DNA of 64,000 bases from a bacterium (GCA_019423565.1 JAHZBE010000001.1:1-64000), one strand, 5' to 3'. Positions 44,601-53,659 are shown, counted from the first letter of the stretch. The notes: generated by a model from the letters alone, not told the origin. Program-made: numbers and translations.

Positions 44601-47600
44601 ACATCTTATAGTAATAATATAAATGTTGGAACTGCTACAATGACATTGACTGGTACTGGGAACTATACAGGAACAAAGAGTGCAACATTTAATATAACTC
44701 AAAAAGAAAGTGCTTGTGTAATTAGTAAAGTACCAACATTAAAATATCCAAGCAGTGCATCTGGTACAATTGAATATTCATGTACCGGAGATGGAAAGAT
44801 AACTATTTCAAGTGGTAGTACTAATATAATTACAGTATCTAATGCAAGTAATACGAGTGCAACATTGACTGCATCAGCAACAGGTACAAGTAAAATAACA
44901 GTATCTCAAGCTGTTGGAAAAAATTATAAAGCGTCAACAGTAAGTACAAATGTAACAGTAACATATTCAAGTTATAAAGTAACATTAAATGGTAATGGTG
45001 CTACAACAAATGGAAGTACAAGTACTACAGCAACTTATAATAGTACAAGTTTACCAACAATAACATTGCCTAAAAGAGAATATACAATAACATATAATAT
45101 GGGAAGTACTGGTCTTACTAAACCAAGTAATGGTTCTGTTGTTTATTCATTTGGTGGTTGGTATACAGCAGCATCAAATGGAACAAAAGTTGCAAGTAAT
45201 AGTACAACACCTGCTTTAATAGCAAGTGTTAATGGCTATACAAATTCAAGTAAACAATGGACAAAAACAAGTAATACAACATTATATGCAGGTTGGACAG
45301 AAGAAAGCACAACACTTGCATCTATATCAAGTTCTGGTAATTCATGTACATGGAATACAAAGTCAGATGGAAGTGGAACAAGCTATGCGTCAGGTTATAC
45401 TGGATTTAAAACTAGTTCAAATATAACATTGTATGCACAATGTTCAGCTAATTCATATGTATTAACAGTTAATCCAAGTAATGGAACAAACGCATATACA
45501 GTAACTCAAGGGTATGGAACAACATATACAGTTGCAATACCAACAAGAAAAGGATATACATTTTCGAGTTGGACTTTAACAGGTAAAGGAACATTAAACG
45601 GTAATGTATATACATTCTCAGATGGAGCTGGTAATTTGTCAGCAAACTGGAATAAAAATACATATAAAATAACATATAATTTGAATGGTGGTTCATTATC
45701 ATCAGGAGTTACAAATAAAACAAGTTATGATGTTGAAACAGATACATTCACATTAAATAATCCAAGCAAAAAAGGGTATGTATTTACAGGATGGACAGGA
45801 AGTAATGGAACAACTCCTCAAACAACTGTAACAATATCAAAAGGAAGTATTGATGATAGATCATACAAAGCAAATTTTGAACCTCAAAAAATAAAATTAA
45901 CGTTAGATCCATCACCTGGAACAGGTGGAACAAAAAATATATGGTATTATTATGGAATAAGTAAATTTTATAGTGATGAAGCATGTTCAAATGAAATAAC
46001 TGCGATAACAAAGCCAACTAGAACAGGTTATACGTTTACAAGTTATTATGGCGATGGAACAAGTGGTGGTAATAACGGTGAAAGATTTATTGCATATGAA
46101 TCAATAAACTTTGCAGATGATTTAGCAACAGATATTTACAAAGATGCAACATTATATGCAAACTGGTCAATAAGTAGTTATACGGTTACATATGATTATA
46201 AAACAAATGGTGGAACTACAAGCAATGCAACTTCAAGTGTATATTATGAATCTTCAGTTGATTTATCAAGGAGTGCATCAAAAAGTGGATATGAATTTGT
46301 AGGATGGAATACAAATAAAGATGCTACTACTGGTCTTACTAGTTATAATATGCCTGCAAAAAATGTAACATTATATGCAATATATAAGAAAACTTTAACA
46401 GCAACATTTAATTACTATAATTCAAAATCAGAAAAGAAAGAAGTAACAATATATAATAATGTTACTAGTGGAAGTGTAACTTCACCAGAAGCACTAGGAA
46501 CACCAAGTGGTTATACATTTAGACATTATAGTACAAGTAATGCAGCTAATGCTTCAAAGACAGTTGGAATAAATGAAAAAATAGTATTAACAAGTGATCA
46601 ATCATATTATGCATCTTATCAAAAAACAACAACAGTAAATTTCTATTATCATAGTGGAAATGATACGACAAATACTCAATCAAGTACAACGGGAACAGGA
46701 ATAAAGTATTTAGGATATAATGGTTCTGTTGTAGATTCAGATATAACTATACCAACAGCGGTAACAAATAGTATAGGTTATTATGGAACATCATATAAAG
46801 GTGTAACTGCTAAAAATTCTACAACGCCAATAGATGTTAATACAGGGACTACAGATTATTATGCTTACTATCAAGTTGATATAATGTTCTATTATTATTT
46901 CTATGGTTTAACACGTAGAACTGGTTCTAGAATAGCATATTCAAATGGAACAAATTATATAACAACGGTAAGTGGTGAGCCAACAATTACAAGTACAGGA
47001 AGATATGATGGTGATACATTCAAAGGTTGGTCAGTTAAAACAGATAGCATTGATTATGTGACACCATCTAAATCATCTGCGATTGATTTTTATGCTGTAA
47101 GTGAAAAGTCAGTTAGTGTAACATTCTATTATTATAATGGAGCTTCTGTTACTGGAGAAGGAATAAGAAATTATTTGGTTACATCATCTGATGTAAATCA
47201 ATTAAATTCAGAAGTAGAAATTCCTTCAGAAGTAAAAGCAGATGTAAACAAATATAAGTATAGGGGTGTAAGTACAAGTTCATCAGGAGATGCAACTATA
47301 GTTACACCAACTACACAATATGATAAATATTATGCATCGTATACATATATCATTAAAATATCATTTGATGCAAATGGTGGAACAGGTACTGGTCCAGCAA
47401 CTATAACTGGTGCAGGATATATGTCTTATGGAGGTGGCATAACAGGTTTATATGTAGCCATTCCAGATAATACCTTTACAAGAAGTGGTTATTCATTCTC
47501 GACATGGAATACAGCAGCCAATTGGTCTGGTTCAAATCGTAAAGTCGGTGATAAATATACATTTACAGAAGATGAAACATTATATGCACAGTGGAGTGCA

Positions 47601-50600
47601 AATTCATTAAAATTTGATGAACAAACACTAGATCCTATAGATTATAGTGATGAAAAAGATCAAACTTTAAGTATTAAAGGTGCAAGTAATGGTACTGGAA
47701 GTTATACATATTCATTTGTTTATGGTCCTTCGGGGTTTGAAATAAATGGAACAACAATAACTGTTAAAAAGGGAACAAATGCAAATTCATATACCTTATT
47801 GACAGATGTAGTAGATAATAATTCAGGTGCATCAGCTCGTGCATATATTCATATAACAATAAATAAAATTGCAGCTAAATGTCCAACAATAAAGTCATAT
47901 GAAGGTGATTATGATGGACAATATCATAAAATAGAGGTGTCTGGAGATACAGATACAATAAAATATAGAACAAGTACTACGGGTAGTTGGAATAATTTCA
48001 AATATATATCTTCGTTTATTTCAGCAACCTCAAGTCCACAAATATTTTATTTAAAGAATGATGGAGATTTTAACCATACAGAAGTTGATTGTGGAAGCGC
48101 AAGTATTACAATCAATAAGAAAAAAATATCAATACCTGATTTTAAACCAGATTATAGTGGTTCTGCATTCTTTGAAACTACATTTAAAACAGGAGTCAAA
48201 GATGAAACACTTGAATTATCATATCATGCAAATTCTGCAAATGGTGGTACATACAGTTATGGTTCATATGGAAATGAAAAAGAATTTTCTTTAACTGTTG
48301 AAGGTGGAGCTTCTGGTATTAGTAAAGATAATTATGAAATAGTTAGTGTTGGAATTTTGAAAATTGAACCTAAAGATGCAAGTATAAATTTCGTGCAATC
48401 TTCAGTGACTAAAACATATGGAAATAATCAATTTACTAACTCTCTTGCAAATACAGGAGACGGAACAGTAAAATATACTTCAAACAACGAAAGTGTAGCA
48501 AATGTAGATGCAAGTACAGGAAGAGTTACGATAAAAGGTGCAGGAACTGCAATAATAACAGCAACAGTAACAGAGACAATAATAGATCAAGTAACAAATG
48601 ATAAAAATTATACATATCCTGTTAAAACAGCAACTTATACATTAATAGTTAATAAAGCAGATAATCCAACAAAAGTGTCAGGGAACACATTATCGTATAA
48701 TGGAAAAGCTCAAAATTTAGTAACAACAAGTAATGTTCAGGGAAATATATGTTTTTCATTATCATCTGAATTAACAAGTTGTAATAAGACTGAAGATATA
48801 CCAACAGGAACAAATACAGGAAATTATAAAGTTTATTATTATGTAAAAGGTAATGATAATTATAAAGATACATCAGGAAGTGTAAGTGCTAAGATAAATC
48901 AAACGAAGGCATCATGTCCATCAATGACTTCTTATTCTGCAGCATATGATACAAATTCTCACGGAATAGGAATAAGAGGTAGTTCTGGTGGAACAATTCA
49001 ATATAGAACAAGTACTACAGATAGTTGGACAACAAAGAAACCAGAAATTACAAATGTAGGAAGTATTACAACTTATGTACAAGTTTATGGCGATAGCAAT
49101 CATACAACAGTTGATTGTGGAAGTAGAGATGTTGTTATAAGCAAATATAATTTAAGCAATGCAACAATAGGAAGTATAAGTAATCAAACATATACAGGGA
49201 AATCAATAACACCTACAGTTAGTGCTACAGTACCAATACCAAGTGGTAAAACAACAACATTAACTAATGGTACAGATTTTACGACATCATATAGTAATAA
49301 TACTGAACCTGGAACTGCAACAGCAACTATAACTGCTGTAGATAGTTCAAATTATACAGGAACAAAGAGTAAAACATTTACTATAAATAAGATACAAGCA
49401 AGTATAAGTTATACTACAAAAACAGTAACAAAAATATATGGTAATGCTAAATTTACAAATACATTAACTAAAATAGGAGATGGAACTGTAAAATATACTT
49501 CAAGTAATACAAATGTTGCAAATGTAGATGCAAGTACAGGAGAAGTTACGATAAATGGTGCAGGAACTGTAACAATAACAGCAACAGTAACGGATGGAAC
49601 ATATTATAAATATACATCAAATATCGCAACATATTCGTTAACAGTTAATAAAGCGGATAATCCAGTAAAAGTAACAGCAAATACATTAACATACAATGGA
49701 AAAACTCAGAATTTAGTAACAACAAAAAATGCAATTGGTAATGTATGTTATTCAACAAGTACAGCATTAACAAGTTGTACATCACAAGGAACAATACCAA
49801 CAGGAACAAATGCAGGAACATATATAGTTTACTATTATGCAAAGGGTAATAATAATTATAAAGATACATCAGGGAACGCAAGTGTAAGTGTTACAATTAA
49901 GCCTAAAGCTGCAAGCATAAGTTATGCTGCAAAAACAGTAACAAAAACATATGGAGATACTGCATTTACGAATGCAATTACAAATACTGGAGATGGAACA
50001 GTAAAATATATATCAAGTAATACAAGTGCTGCAACTATTGGTTCTGATGGAAAAGTTACAATTGTTGGAGTAGGAACTACAACAATAACAGCAACAGTAA
50101 CAGATGGAACAAATTATACATATGCAACTAAAACAGCAACTTATACACTAACAATAAAACCTAAAAATTTAACAGGAAGTGTTAAAATATCTGGTTCTGC
50201 AACAGGAGGAAGCACATTAACAGCAACAGTTACAAATACAAATAGTGCAACTCTTAAATATCAATGGTATTATACAGATAATGAAAAAGCAACAGGTGGG
50301 ACAGCAATTACCAATGCAACAGCAAATACATATGTAATTGATACATCTTTATTAGGTAAATATATATATGTAGTAGTAACAGCAAGTAAAGTAAATTATA
50401 ATACTGCGACATGGACTGATATAACAACAACACCTATTTCTAGTTCAAAATTAAGTATACCAACAAATATAAAAGTATCTACAGAAGGTATTGTTACATG
50501 GGATAGTGTACAAAATGCAACTGGTTATGAAATAAGTATTGATAATACAAATTGGATAAGTGCATCAAGTGGTATAAATTATAATGACGTTATTACAAAA

Positions 50601-52664
50601 ACAACGGATGATAAAATTGTTTATGTTAAAGCAATAGCAGATAAATATGCTGACAGTGCTTCAGGAAAATCATCAACTGTAAAAGTATATAGTCTTACAT
50701 TAAAGAAAGAAACTGGAATAAGTAAAGTTACAGGTAATGGAAATTACATATCTGGAAGAACTGTATCTATTAGTGCGACAGCAACAAATGGTTATACATT
50801 TAGTAAATGGACTGGAGCTACTGTAACTAATGCAAGTTCTGCAAATACGACAGTTAAAGTTACAGCTGCAACAACAGTAACAGCAACCGCAACTGCAAAT
50901 GTTTATACTGTAACATTAAATTCAAAGAATGAAAAAATAGATAGTTCAGATTCATGGGCATTATCTTCTGATAGTAGTACAGCTACAAAGAAAATAACAT
51001 TTAATACAGCTTATGGTAATCTTCCAAATGCTTCAAAGGATGGTTATTCATTTGAAGGTTGGTTTACAGAAAGCGGTACTCAGATAACAAGTACTTCAAC
51101 ATTTAATGTTGCAGGTAATCAAACACTATATGCTCATTACTTATCTGCTCCTGTAATTGACGGTGGTAGTGCTGAATGGGCACAATCTAGAACAATTACA
51201 GTAGCAACAGATGCTACTAGTGATACAGGTATAAGTAAATATCAATATTATTTATCAACATCTAATAGTAGTTTAGATGGTGGTACATGGACTGATCTTA
51301 GTTCATCTAAATCAGAAACATTTACAAGTACAATGTCTAAATATATATATTTTAGAGCAATAAGTACAAATGGTACTGAAGGTCCTATATCAAATTATCA
51401 AGTCGTTAGAATAGATGTTCAAAAACCATCCGCAACCATAACAGGATATAAAGCAGGTGTAGGAACAGCTGTTAGAACAAATACTTGGTCTGATACAGTA
51501 TTAAACTTTATGTTTAAAAGCGAAGATATACATCAAGGTGGAAGTGGTGTAACTATATATTATTGTGGTGATACTACTAACACATGTACACCATCTAAAA
51601 TAGCAACAAAAGATACTGCAATTGATGATTATCAAAATACAGTAACAATGCCATTTTATGTAAGATATAAACTTATTAGTGGCTCTGGTGTTGAATCTGG
51701 AATTGGTACATATATAGCAAGAGTTGATACAGTAACACCATCTGCAACCATAACAGGATATAAAGCAGGTTCTTCTACTGAAGTAGCATCTGGAGTATGG
51801 TCAGATACAGGATTAAATTTTACATTCTATGATAAAAATGTAAAAAAAGGTAAAAGTGGTGGAACTATTAAATATTGTTTTGATAGAGCAAATACATGTA
51901 CACCATCTTATGAATATAGTAGTAACATAACGAATTTAAATAATTTGGAAGGCCATTTTTACATAAGGTATCAAATAACAAGTGGTGCTGGTAAATCAAG
52001 TAATGTATTTAGCCATATAGCCAATGTTGATACAGTAACACCATCTGTAGATATACTTGGTTATAAAGCAGGAATTGGTACAACAGTATCATCTGGAACA
52101 TGGTCAAATGCAGGATTAAACTTTAAATTCCAAAATGTTAAATGTGGTGCAAGTACATGTACAATTAAATATTGTGGTGATAGAAATAATACATGTACAC
52201 CAAATACATCAGTAAGTGTAAGTAATGCTGGAAATGCAATAACTACTTGGAATGGCTTAAATGAAACATATTATGTTAGATATACTATTTCAAGTCAAGC
52301 TAAAACAACAAGCACAGATGTTTATACAGCAAGAGTTGATACTGATAATCCAACGTATTCAATATCAAAGAGTGGTTCAACAGTAACAGCAACATGTAGT
52401 GATAAAACATCATCAGTATCTGGTGGTAAAACAATAACATTGTCATCATCAAATAAAGCAATTTCAGGAACATGTACAGACTCAGCGGGAAATACGACAA
52501 GTTATTATAAATCATATACATATTCTCAAAGTAGTGCATGTGGATATAAATATAATGTAATTACAACTGATTGTACAAAAGAAGGTGGACATTATGTTTC
52601 TGCATCATATTGTGGTGGATCAGCAACGAATTGCTGTGCAATACCAAAATCATGTTGGCATTAA
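38601..52664 (+). CDS. Giant repetitive secreted surface protein (4,687 residues)
   Basis: The start at 38601 has GGAGGT upstream. The signal region (MRKRIGNILKILMVFCLLFT...YSGLAESLAITTEAKVYA) resembles SipW substrates, and residues to about 160 look TasA-like. Then come InlB/Listeria-Bacteroides repeats (YDANGG...LYAVW), bacterial Ig-like segments (about 500-600), and seven MBG/Big-type modules with TKTYGD...GAGTATITATVTDGTNYTY, at about 41962, 42468, 43222, 43975, 48385, 49401 and 49915. More InlB-like repeats fill 44960-47350. A fibronectin-like module (50446-50690) and three or four VDTVTPSATITGYKAG modules with Cys pairs follow. The C-terminus is Cys-rich (CGGSATNCCAIPKSCWH), with no LPXTG or membrane anchor. 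Likely an adhesin or stalk; the ligand is unknown. Confidence 0.93.
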   Translation: MRKRIGNILKILMVFCLLFTSIAYSGLAESLAITTEAKVYAIRDIRVTGINLYNASNGAVESYSPQYNTDITTTGFKLTSSSSSITYKVTVNNYGNTDQTIYEFIKRSVNNSNVNFEIIDYNAKDIINHNSAVSFLIKFTTTSPSSQDINLVMHYDFREVYTISYDANGGDNSPGIQRKYAKEDMNITEDVPTRPNYDFLGWSTSNDSTTVQYSPNSVYDLDKDMTLYAVWKKKTAKINLNYNVDGTWYYSGYNNRILTGIKIDGVDKGYLNDFSGTFDYGTSYEIYGFKLDNVEIPYSKKYTVDGKNYLEIHFNTTYITSNNEDYGSVSVNQLIAIPGTTFKATNNIITLSDGRTITASVIDKDGYTTKFDNFEYSSATINTKTNVTANFIREANKYTITLDDQNGTTKGTTEIYEKYDDGIYLDSLLTKKMTSSTNAITKPEKTGYTFKGYYTKENGQGNQVINSNGYITDKITSTSYTSNTTLYAYYVDDIAPSNLKITNSSNGNWTNKDVTVTISATDEGSGIKEYQWKENGNWTTRSIGITNGIGKIIYTVDRNLEIEFRAVDNAGNRSNVITTFVKRDTVLPKIELNGSASSSEINNDNTITIPIKITENASGINSSDFTASDINILINGTTVNPSTKTLTYNSVSNGVYSYTLTIGGVSTNGKITLEIGASAIKDIATNANKKTTLDPSVNVSNTYTITLNNNGANTSGTSEIYEKYGTGIYLDKDLTKSMGEGTNPITKPEKSYTVSYDANGTDITVPSASKVNYKFNGYYTATSNGTQRINGDGYITSNINNTTYASNGTLYARWTKGLVTIPTISKTGYTCLWNTNKDGSGTSYNPGDITDTLNSQTLYARCTANALKFDEQTLDPIDYSDEKDQTLSIKGASNGTGSYTYSFVYGSSEFEINGTTITVKKGTNANSYTLLTEVIDNNSGTSNRASIHITINKIAAKCPTIKSYEGDYDGQYHKIEISGDTDSIQFRASTTGSWTNFKYISSYISATSSPQIFYLKNGGDFNHTEADCGSASVTINKKKLAISDFEVNYTGNKYFWREIETGVGKETLQLSYRPTLPDKGTYNYDKKEFTLSVDNGTYTGDKNNYEIAKVGDLIIGQAKGEISYSTKAATKTYGDSAFINSLTKTGDGTVKYTSSNENVAIVDAGTGKVTIVGAGTATIIATVTDGTNYTYATKKATYTLTVNKADNPVKVTPITLTYNGKSQNLVTTTNVQGNICYSTSAALTSCTSQGTIPTGTNAGTYTVYYYVAGNGNYKAKSGSVSVTINKANGSIEYKKVKVTKTYGDGAFTNELTKTGDGTVKYTSSDVNVATINSSSGEVIIKDAGTTTITATVTDGTNYTYNTNIASYSLIVSTSSNPISVTANTLTYNGKTQNLVTTKNAIGNVCYSLSSEVTSCTSQGTIPTETDAGTYTVYYYAEGNTNYSSVKGNVKVTISKKTITPNAYTVTYDGNKKFVRTYTTGILSETLKLTYTSYAATAGTYSYSTSAAASKYTLAVADGSGKASNYNISNPGTLTINKKAASISYATKTVTKTYGDAAFTNAITNTGDGNIKYTSSNVNVATVDVNTGKVTIVGAGTATITATVTDGTNYTYTTKTATYTLTVNKADNPVKVTSNTLTYNGNAQDLVTVSNINGNMCYSTSASVTSCSSSQDIPQKTDAGTYTVYYYAEGNTNYSSVKGNVKVTISKKTITPNAYTVTYDGNKKFVRTYTTGILSETLKLTYTSYAATAGTYSYSTSAAASKYTLAVADGSGKASNYNISNPGTLTINKKAASISYATKTVTKTYGDAAFTNAITNTGNGNVKYTSSNVNVATVDVSTGKVTIIGAGTATITGTVTDGTNYTYATKTATYTLTINKADNPVKVTPITLTYNTQAQNLVTTTNAQGNICYSTSASVTSCSSQGTIPTGTNAGTYTVYYYVAGNSNYKAKSGSVSVTINKYNLSNATISGISSKTYDGTEQKQSNFTVIVPIPTGKTSTPTYTTSYSNNINVGTATMTLTGTGNYTGTKSATFNITQKESACVISKVPTLKYPSSASGTIEYSCTGDGKITISSGSTNIITVSNASNTSATLTASATGTSKITVSQAVGKNYKASTVSTNVTVTYSSYKVTLNGNGATTNGSTSTTATYNSTSLPTITLPKREYTITYNMGSTGLTKPSNGSVVYSFGGWYTAASNGTKVASNSTTPALIASVNGYTNSSKQWTKTSNTTLYAGWTEESTTLASISSSGNSCTWNTKSDGSGTSYASGYTGFKTSSNITLYAQCSANSYVLTVNPSNGTNAYTVTQGYGTTYTVAIPTRKGYTFSSWTLTGKGTLNGNVYTFSDGAGNLSANWNKNTYKITYNLNGGSLSSGVTNKTSYDVETDTFTLNNPSKKGYVFTGWTGSNGTTPQTTVTISKGSIDDRSYKANFEPQKIKLTLDPSPGTGGTKNIWYYYGISKFYSDEACSNEITAITKPTRTGYTFTSYYGDGTSGGNNGERFIAYESINFADDLATDIYKDATLYANWSISSYTVTYDYKTNGGTTSNATSSVYYESSVDLSRSASKSGYEFVGWNTNKDATTGLTSYNMPAKNVTLYAIYKKTLTATFNYYNSKSEKKEVTIYNNVTSGSVTSPEALGTPSGYTFRHYSTSNAANASKTVGINEKIVLTSDQSYYASYQKTTTVNFYYHSGNDTTNTQSSTTGTGIKYLGYNGSVVDSDITIPTAVTNSIGYYGTSYKGVTAKNSTTPIDVNTGTTDYYAYYQVDIMFYYYFYGLTRRTGSRIAYSNGTNYITTVSGEPTITSTGRYDGDTFKGWSVKTDSIDYVTPSKSSAIDFYAVSEKSVSVTFYYYNGASVTGEGIRNYLVTSSDVNQLNSEVEIPSEVKADVNKYKYRGVSTSSSGDATIVTPTTQYDKYYASYTYIIKISFDANGGTGTGPATITGAGYMSYGGGITGLYVAIPDNTFTRSGYSFSTWNTAANWSGSNRKVGDKYTFTEDETLYAQWSANSLKFDEQTLDPIDYSDEKDQTLSIKGASNGTGSYTYSFVYGPSGFEINGTTITVKKGTNANSYTLLTDVVDNNSGASARAYIHITINKIAAKCPTIKSYEGDYDGQYHKIEVSGDTDTIKYRTSTTGSWNNFKYISSFISATSSPQIFYLKNDGDFNHTEVDCGSASITINKKKISIPDFKPDYSGSAFFETTFKTGVKDETLELSYHANSANGGTYSYGSYGNEKEFSLTVEGGASGISKDNYEIVSVGILKIEPKDASINFVQSSVTKTYGNNQFTNSLANTGDGTVKYTSNNESVANVDASTGRVTIKGAGTAIITATVTETIIDQVTNDKNYTYPVKTATYTLIVNKADNPTKVSGNTLSYNGKAQNLVTTSNVQGNICFSLSSELTSCNKTEDIPTGTNTGNYKVYYYVKGNDNYKDTSGSVSAKINQTKASCPSMTSYSAAYDTNSHGIGIRGSSGGTIQYRTSTTDSWTTKKPEITNVGSITTYVQVYGDSNHTTVDCGSRDVVISKYNLSNATIGSISNQTYTGKSITPTVSATVPIPSGKTTTLTNGTDFTTSYSNNTEPGTATATITAVDSSNYTGTKSKTFTINKIQASISYTTKTVTKIYGNAKFTNTLTKIGDGTVKYTSSNTNVANVDASTGEVTINGAGTVTITATVTDGTYYKYTSNIATYSLTVNKADNPVKVTANTLTYNGKTQNLVTTKNAIGNVCYSTSTALTSCTSQGTIPTGTNAGTYIVYYYAKGNNNYKDTSGNASVSVTIKPKAASISYAAKTVTKTYGDTAFTNAITNTGDGTVKYISSNTSAATIGSDGKVTIVGVGTTTITATVTDGTNYTYATKTATYTLTIKPKNLTGSVKISGSATGGSTLTATVTNTNSATLKYQWYYTDNEKATGGTAITNATANTYVIDTSLLGKYIYVVVTASKVNYNTATWTDITTTPISSSKLSIPTNIKVSTEGIVTWDSVQNATGYEISIDNTNWISASSGINYNDVITKTTDDKIVYVKAIADKYADSASGKSSTVKVYSLTLKKETGISKVTGNGNYISGRTVSISATATNGYTFSKWTGATVTNASSANTTVKVTAATTVTATATANVYTVTLNSKNEKIDSSDSWALSSDSSTATKKITFNTAYGNLPNASKDGYSFEGWFTESGTQITSTSTFNVAGNQTLYAHYLSAPVIDGGSAEWAQSRTITVATDATSDTGISKYQYYLSTSNSSLDGGTWTDLSSSKSETFTSTMSKYIYFRAISTNGTEGPISNYQVVRIDVQKPSATITGYKAGVGTAVRTNTWSDTVLNFMFKSEDIHQGGSGVTIYYCGDTTNTCTPSKIATKDTAIDDYQNTVTMPFYVRYKLISGSGVESGIGTYIARVDTVTPSATITGYKAGSSTEVASGVWSDTGLNFTFYDKNVKKGKSGGTIKYCFDRANTCTPSYEYSSNITNLNNLEGHFYIRYQITSGAGKSSNVFSHIANVDTVTPSVDILGYKAGIGTTVSSGTWSNAGLNFKFQNVKCGASTCTIKYCGDRNNTCTPNTSVSVSNAGNAITTWNGLNETYYVRYTISSQAKTTSTDVYTARVDTDNPTYSISKSGSTVTATCSDKTSSVSGGKTITLSSSNKAISGTCTDSAGNTTSYYKSYTYSQSSACGYKYNVITTDCTKEGGHYVSASYCGGSATNCCAIPKSCWH
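41199..41725 (+). repeat. Long diverged repeat in giant gene, copy 1
   Basis: This block encodes LKFDEQTLDPIDYSDEKDQT and onward through KSYEGDYDGQYHKIE to the INKKK motif. It matches 47607-48133, 6,408 bp downstream, with scattered substitutions and the frame kept. Confidence 0.85.
42871..43297 (+). repeat. 427-bp perfect direct repeat, copy A
   Basis: This segment is identical by eye to 43624-44050, at a distance of exactly 753 bp (251 codons). Flanking modules are similar but not identical. It lies inside the giant protein gene. Confidence 0.9.
43624..44050 (+). repeat. 427-bp perfect direct repeat, copy B
   Basis: Second copy of 42871-43297. Perfect identity over this length in a gene whose other modules have drifted points to recent duplication or gene conversion. 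Confidence 0.9.
47607..48133 (+). repeat. Long diverged repeat in giant gene, copy 2
   Basis: Counterpart of 41199-41725. The two copies are far apart, yet nearly identical at protein level, and each is followed by MBG-type modules. Confidence 0.85.
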
Positions 52665-52668
52665 TAAG

Positions 52669-52696
52669 AAAATCAAGGATAACCTTGATTTTTTTC
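52669..52696 (+). terminator. Intrinsic terminator of surface-protein operon
   Basis: A perfect 10-bp stem aaaatcaagg/ccttgatttt with a 4-nt loop is followed by T-rich DNA. It ends the operon that begins at 35692. Confidence 0.9.
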
Positions 52697-52716
52697 TTTT
52701 ATCAAAGAATTTTTAC

Positions 52717-52745
52717 TTGTTGCATTAATATAATAATGATATAAT
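52717..52745 (+). promoter_or_regulatory. SigA-type promoter of gene 52766
   Basis: TTGTTG (52717-52722) and TATAAT (52740-52745) are spaced 17 bp, with TGA giving an extended -10. Confidence 0.75.
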
Positions 52746-52765
52746 CATATTATAGGGAGGTTAAT

Positions 52766-53356
52766 ATGAAGAATAGAAATTTTAATACTGATGGACTAGT
52801 ATATTTTGAAGAGATACCAAAAGTAGGTGAGTTTTTTGGATGTATAACAGATATATACGCATTAATTCCTTATTTTGGAGAGGCAAAATGTACTCCATAT
52901 TTTGAATATACTAAATCAGATAATTTATCTAGTGAAAAGTTACCACTATTATTTAAAAGAATAGATGATGAGGTAGTAGTAGAAGTATATACTAATATAC
53001 CATTTTTATTTAATGTAAAATGGAATTTTAGTGATATATCAGATTCAAAAGAAAGAATGAAAGAATTTACTAGTAGATTTGATAAATATAAAAAAATAGG
53101 TTTAGAATTAAGGAATAAAGAGTATATAGTGCCAAATGATAGTTTTAAATTAAAATACGCTAAAACAATCGAAAAGAAAGGTGAAGAATTTAAAAACTAT
53201 TTAGAATTTATGTCAAGTAAAGCACATTCGTTATTTGATGAGAAAACTAAAGATATCGTTGATAGAATGCATTCTATTGCTTTAGTAGATAATATAATGT
53301 ATGAAACAAATAAAAAATATAAAGTTAAGGAATTGACAAAATCATCCGATAATTAA
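52766..53356 (+). CDS. Unknown soluble protein
   Basis: This gene encodes 196 residues from ATG 52766, with GGGAGG upstream. The first half is beta-rich (FEEIPKVGEFFGCITDIYALIPYFG, then EKLPLLFKRIDDEVVVEVYTNIPFLFNVKW), the second helical and charged. There is no signal or membrane helix. It has its own promoter and lies alone between the giant gene and the alanine T-box. I do not recognise the family. Confidence 0.75.
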   Translation: MKNRNFNTDGLVYFEEIPKVGEFFGCITDIYALIPYFGEAKCTPYFEYTKSDNLSSEKLPLLFKRIDDEVVVEVYTNIPFLFNVKWNFSDISDSKERMKEFTSRFDKYKKIGLELRNKEYIVPNDSFKLKYAKTIEKKGEEFKNYLEFMSSKAHSLFDEKTKDIVDRMHSIALVDNIMYETNKKYKVKELTKSSDN

Positions 53357-53469
53357 TATTAAATATTAGATTGATATTTGTTCAATTCTTTGATATAATC
53401 TTTTTGTAGTTATTTTTAATAAAAATTTACAATATAAAAACTAATGAAAGTAAAAAGTAATTAATAAAA

Positions 53470-53641
53470 AATTATAGAGAGTTAGTGTTTGGTGGGAACT
53501 AATATTTTAAGTTAATGAAAGCGCTGTTACTGGAAGTTGCATTTATATGCCGGTTTTAAAAATCGTTAAAATAATTAAGTGAATAAAAGGATGGTACCGT
53601 GCATATGCACTCCTTAATAGGTAATGTACTATCCTTTTTTG
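53470..53641 (+). promoter_or_regulatory. T-box leader upstream of cmk and alaS
   Basis: The T-box core AAAAGGATGGTACCGTGC is at 53585-53602. In the antiterminator, aagga pairs with tcctt around the TGGTACCG bulge, with an inner tgca/tgca helix. The competing terminator is 12 bp, with one G-T pair (53585-53596 with 53627-53638), and ends in six or more T, so the two folds exclude each other. Stem I has a distal hairpin ttagt/actaa. Alanine GCN triplets occur at 53521-53526 and 53539-53541, but the true specifier is not resolved. The 303 bp from 53357 to 53659 hold only this leader. Confidence 0.85.
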
Positions 53642-53659
53642 TATATGTGGAGGTGTTTT

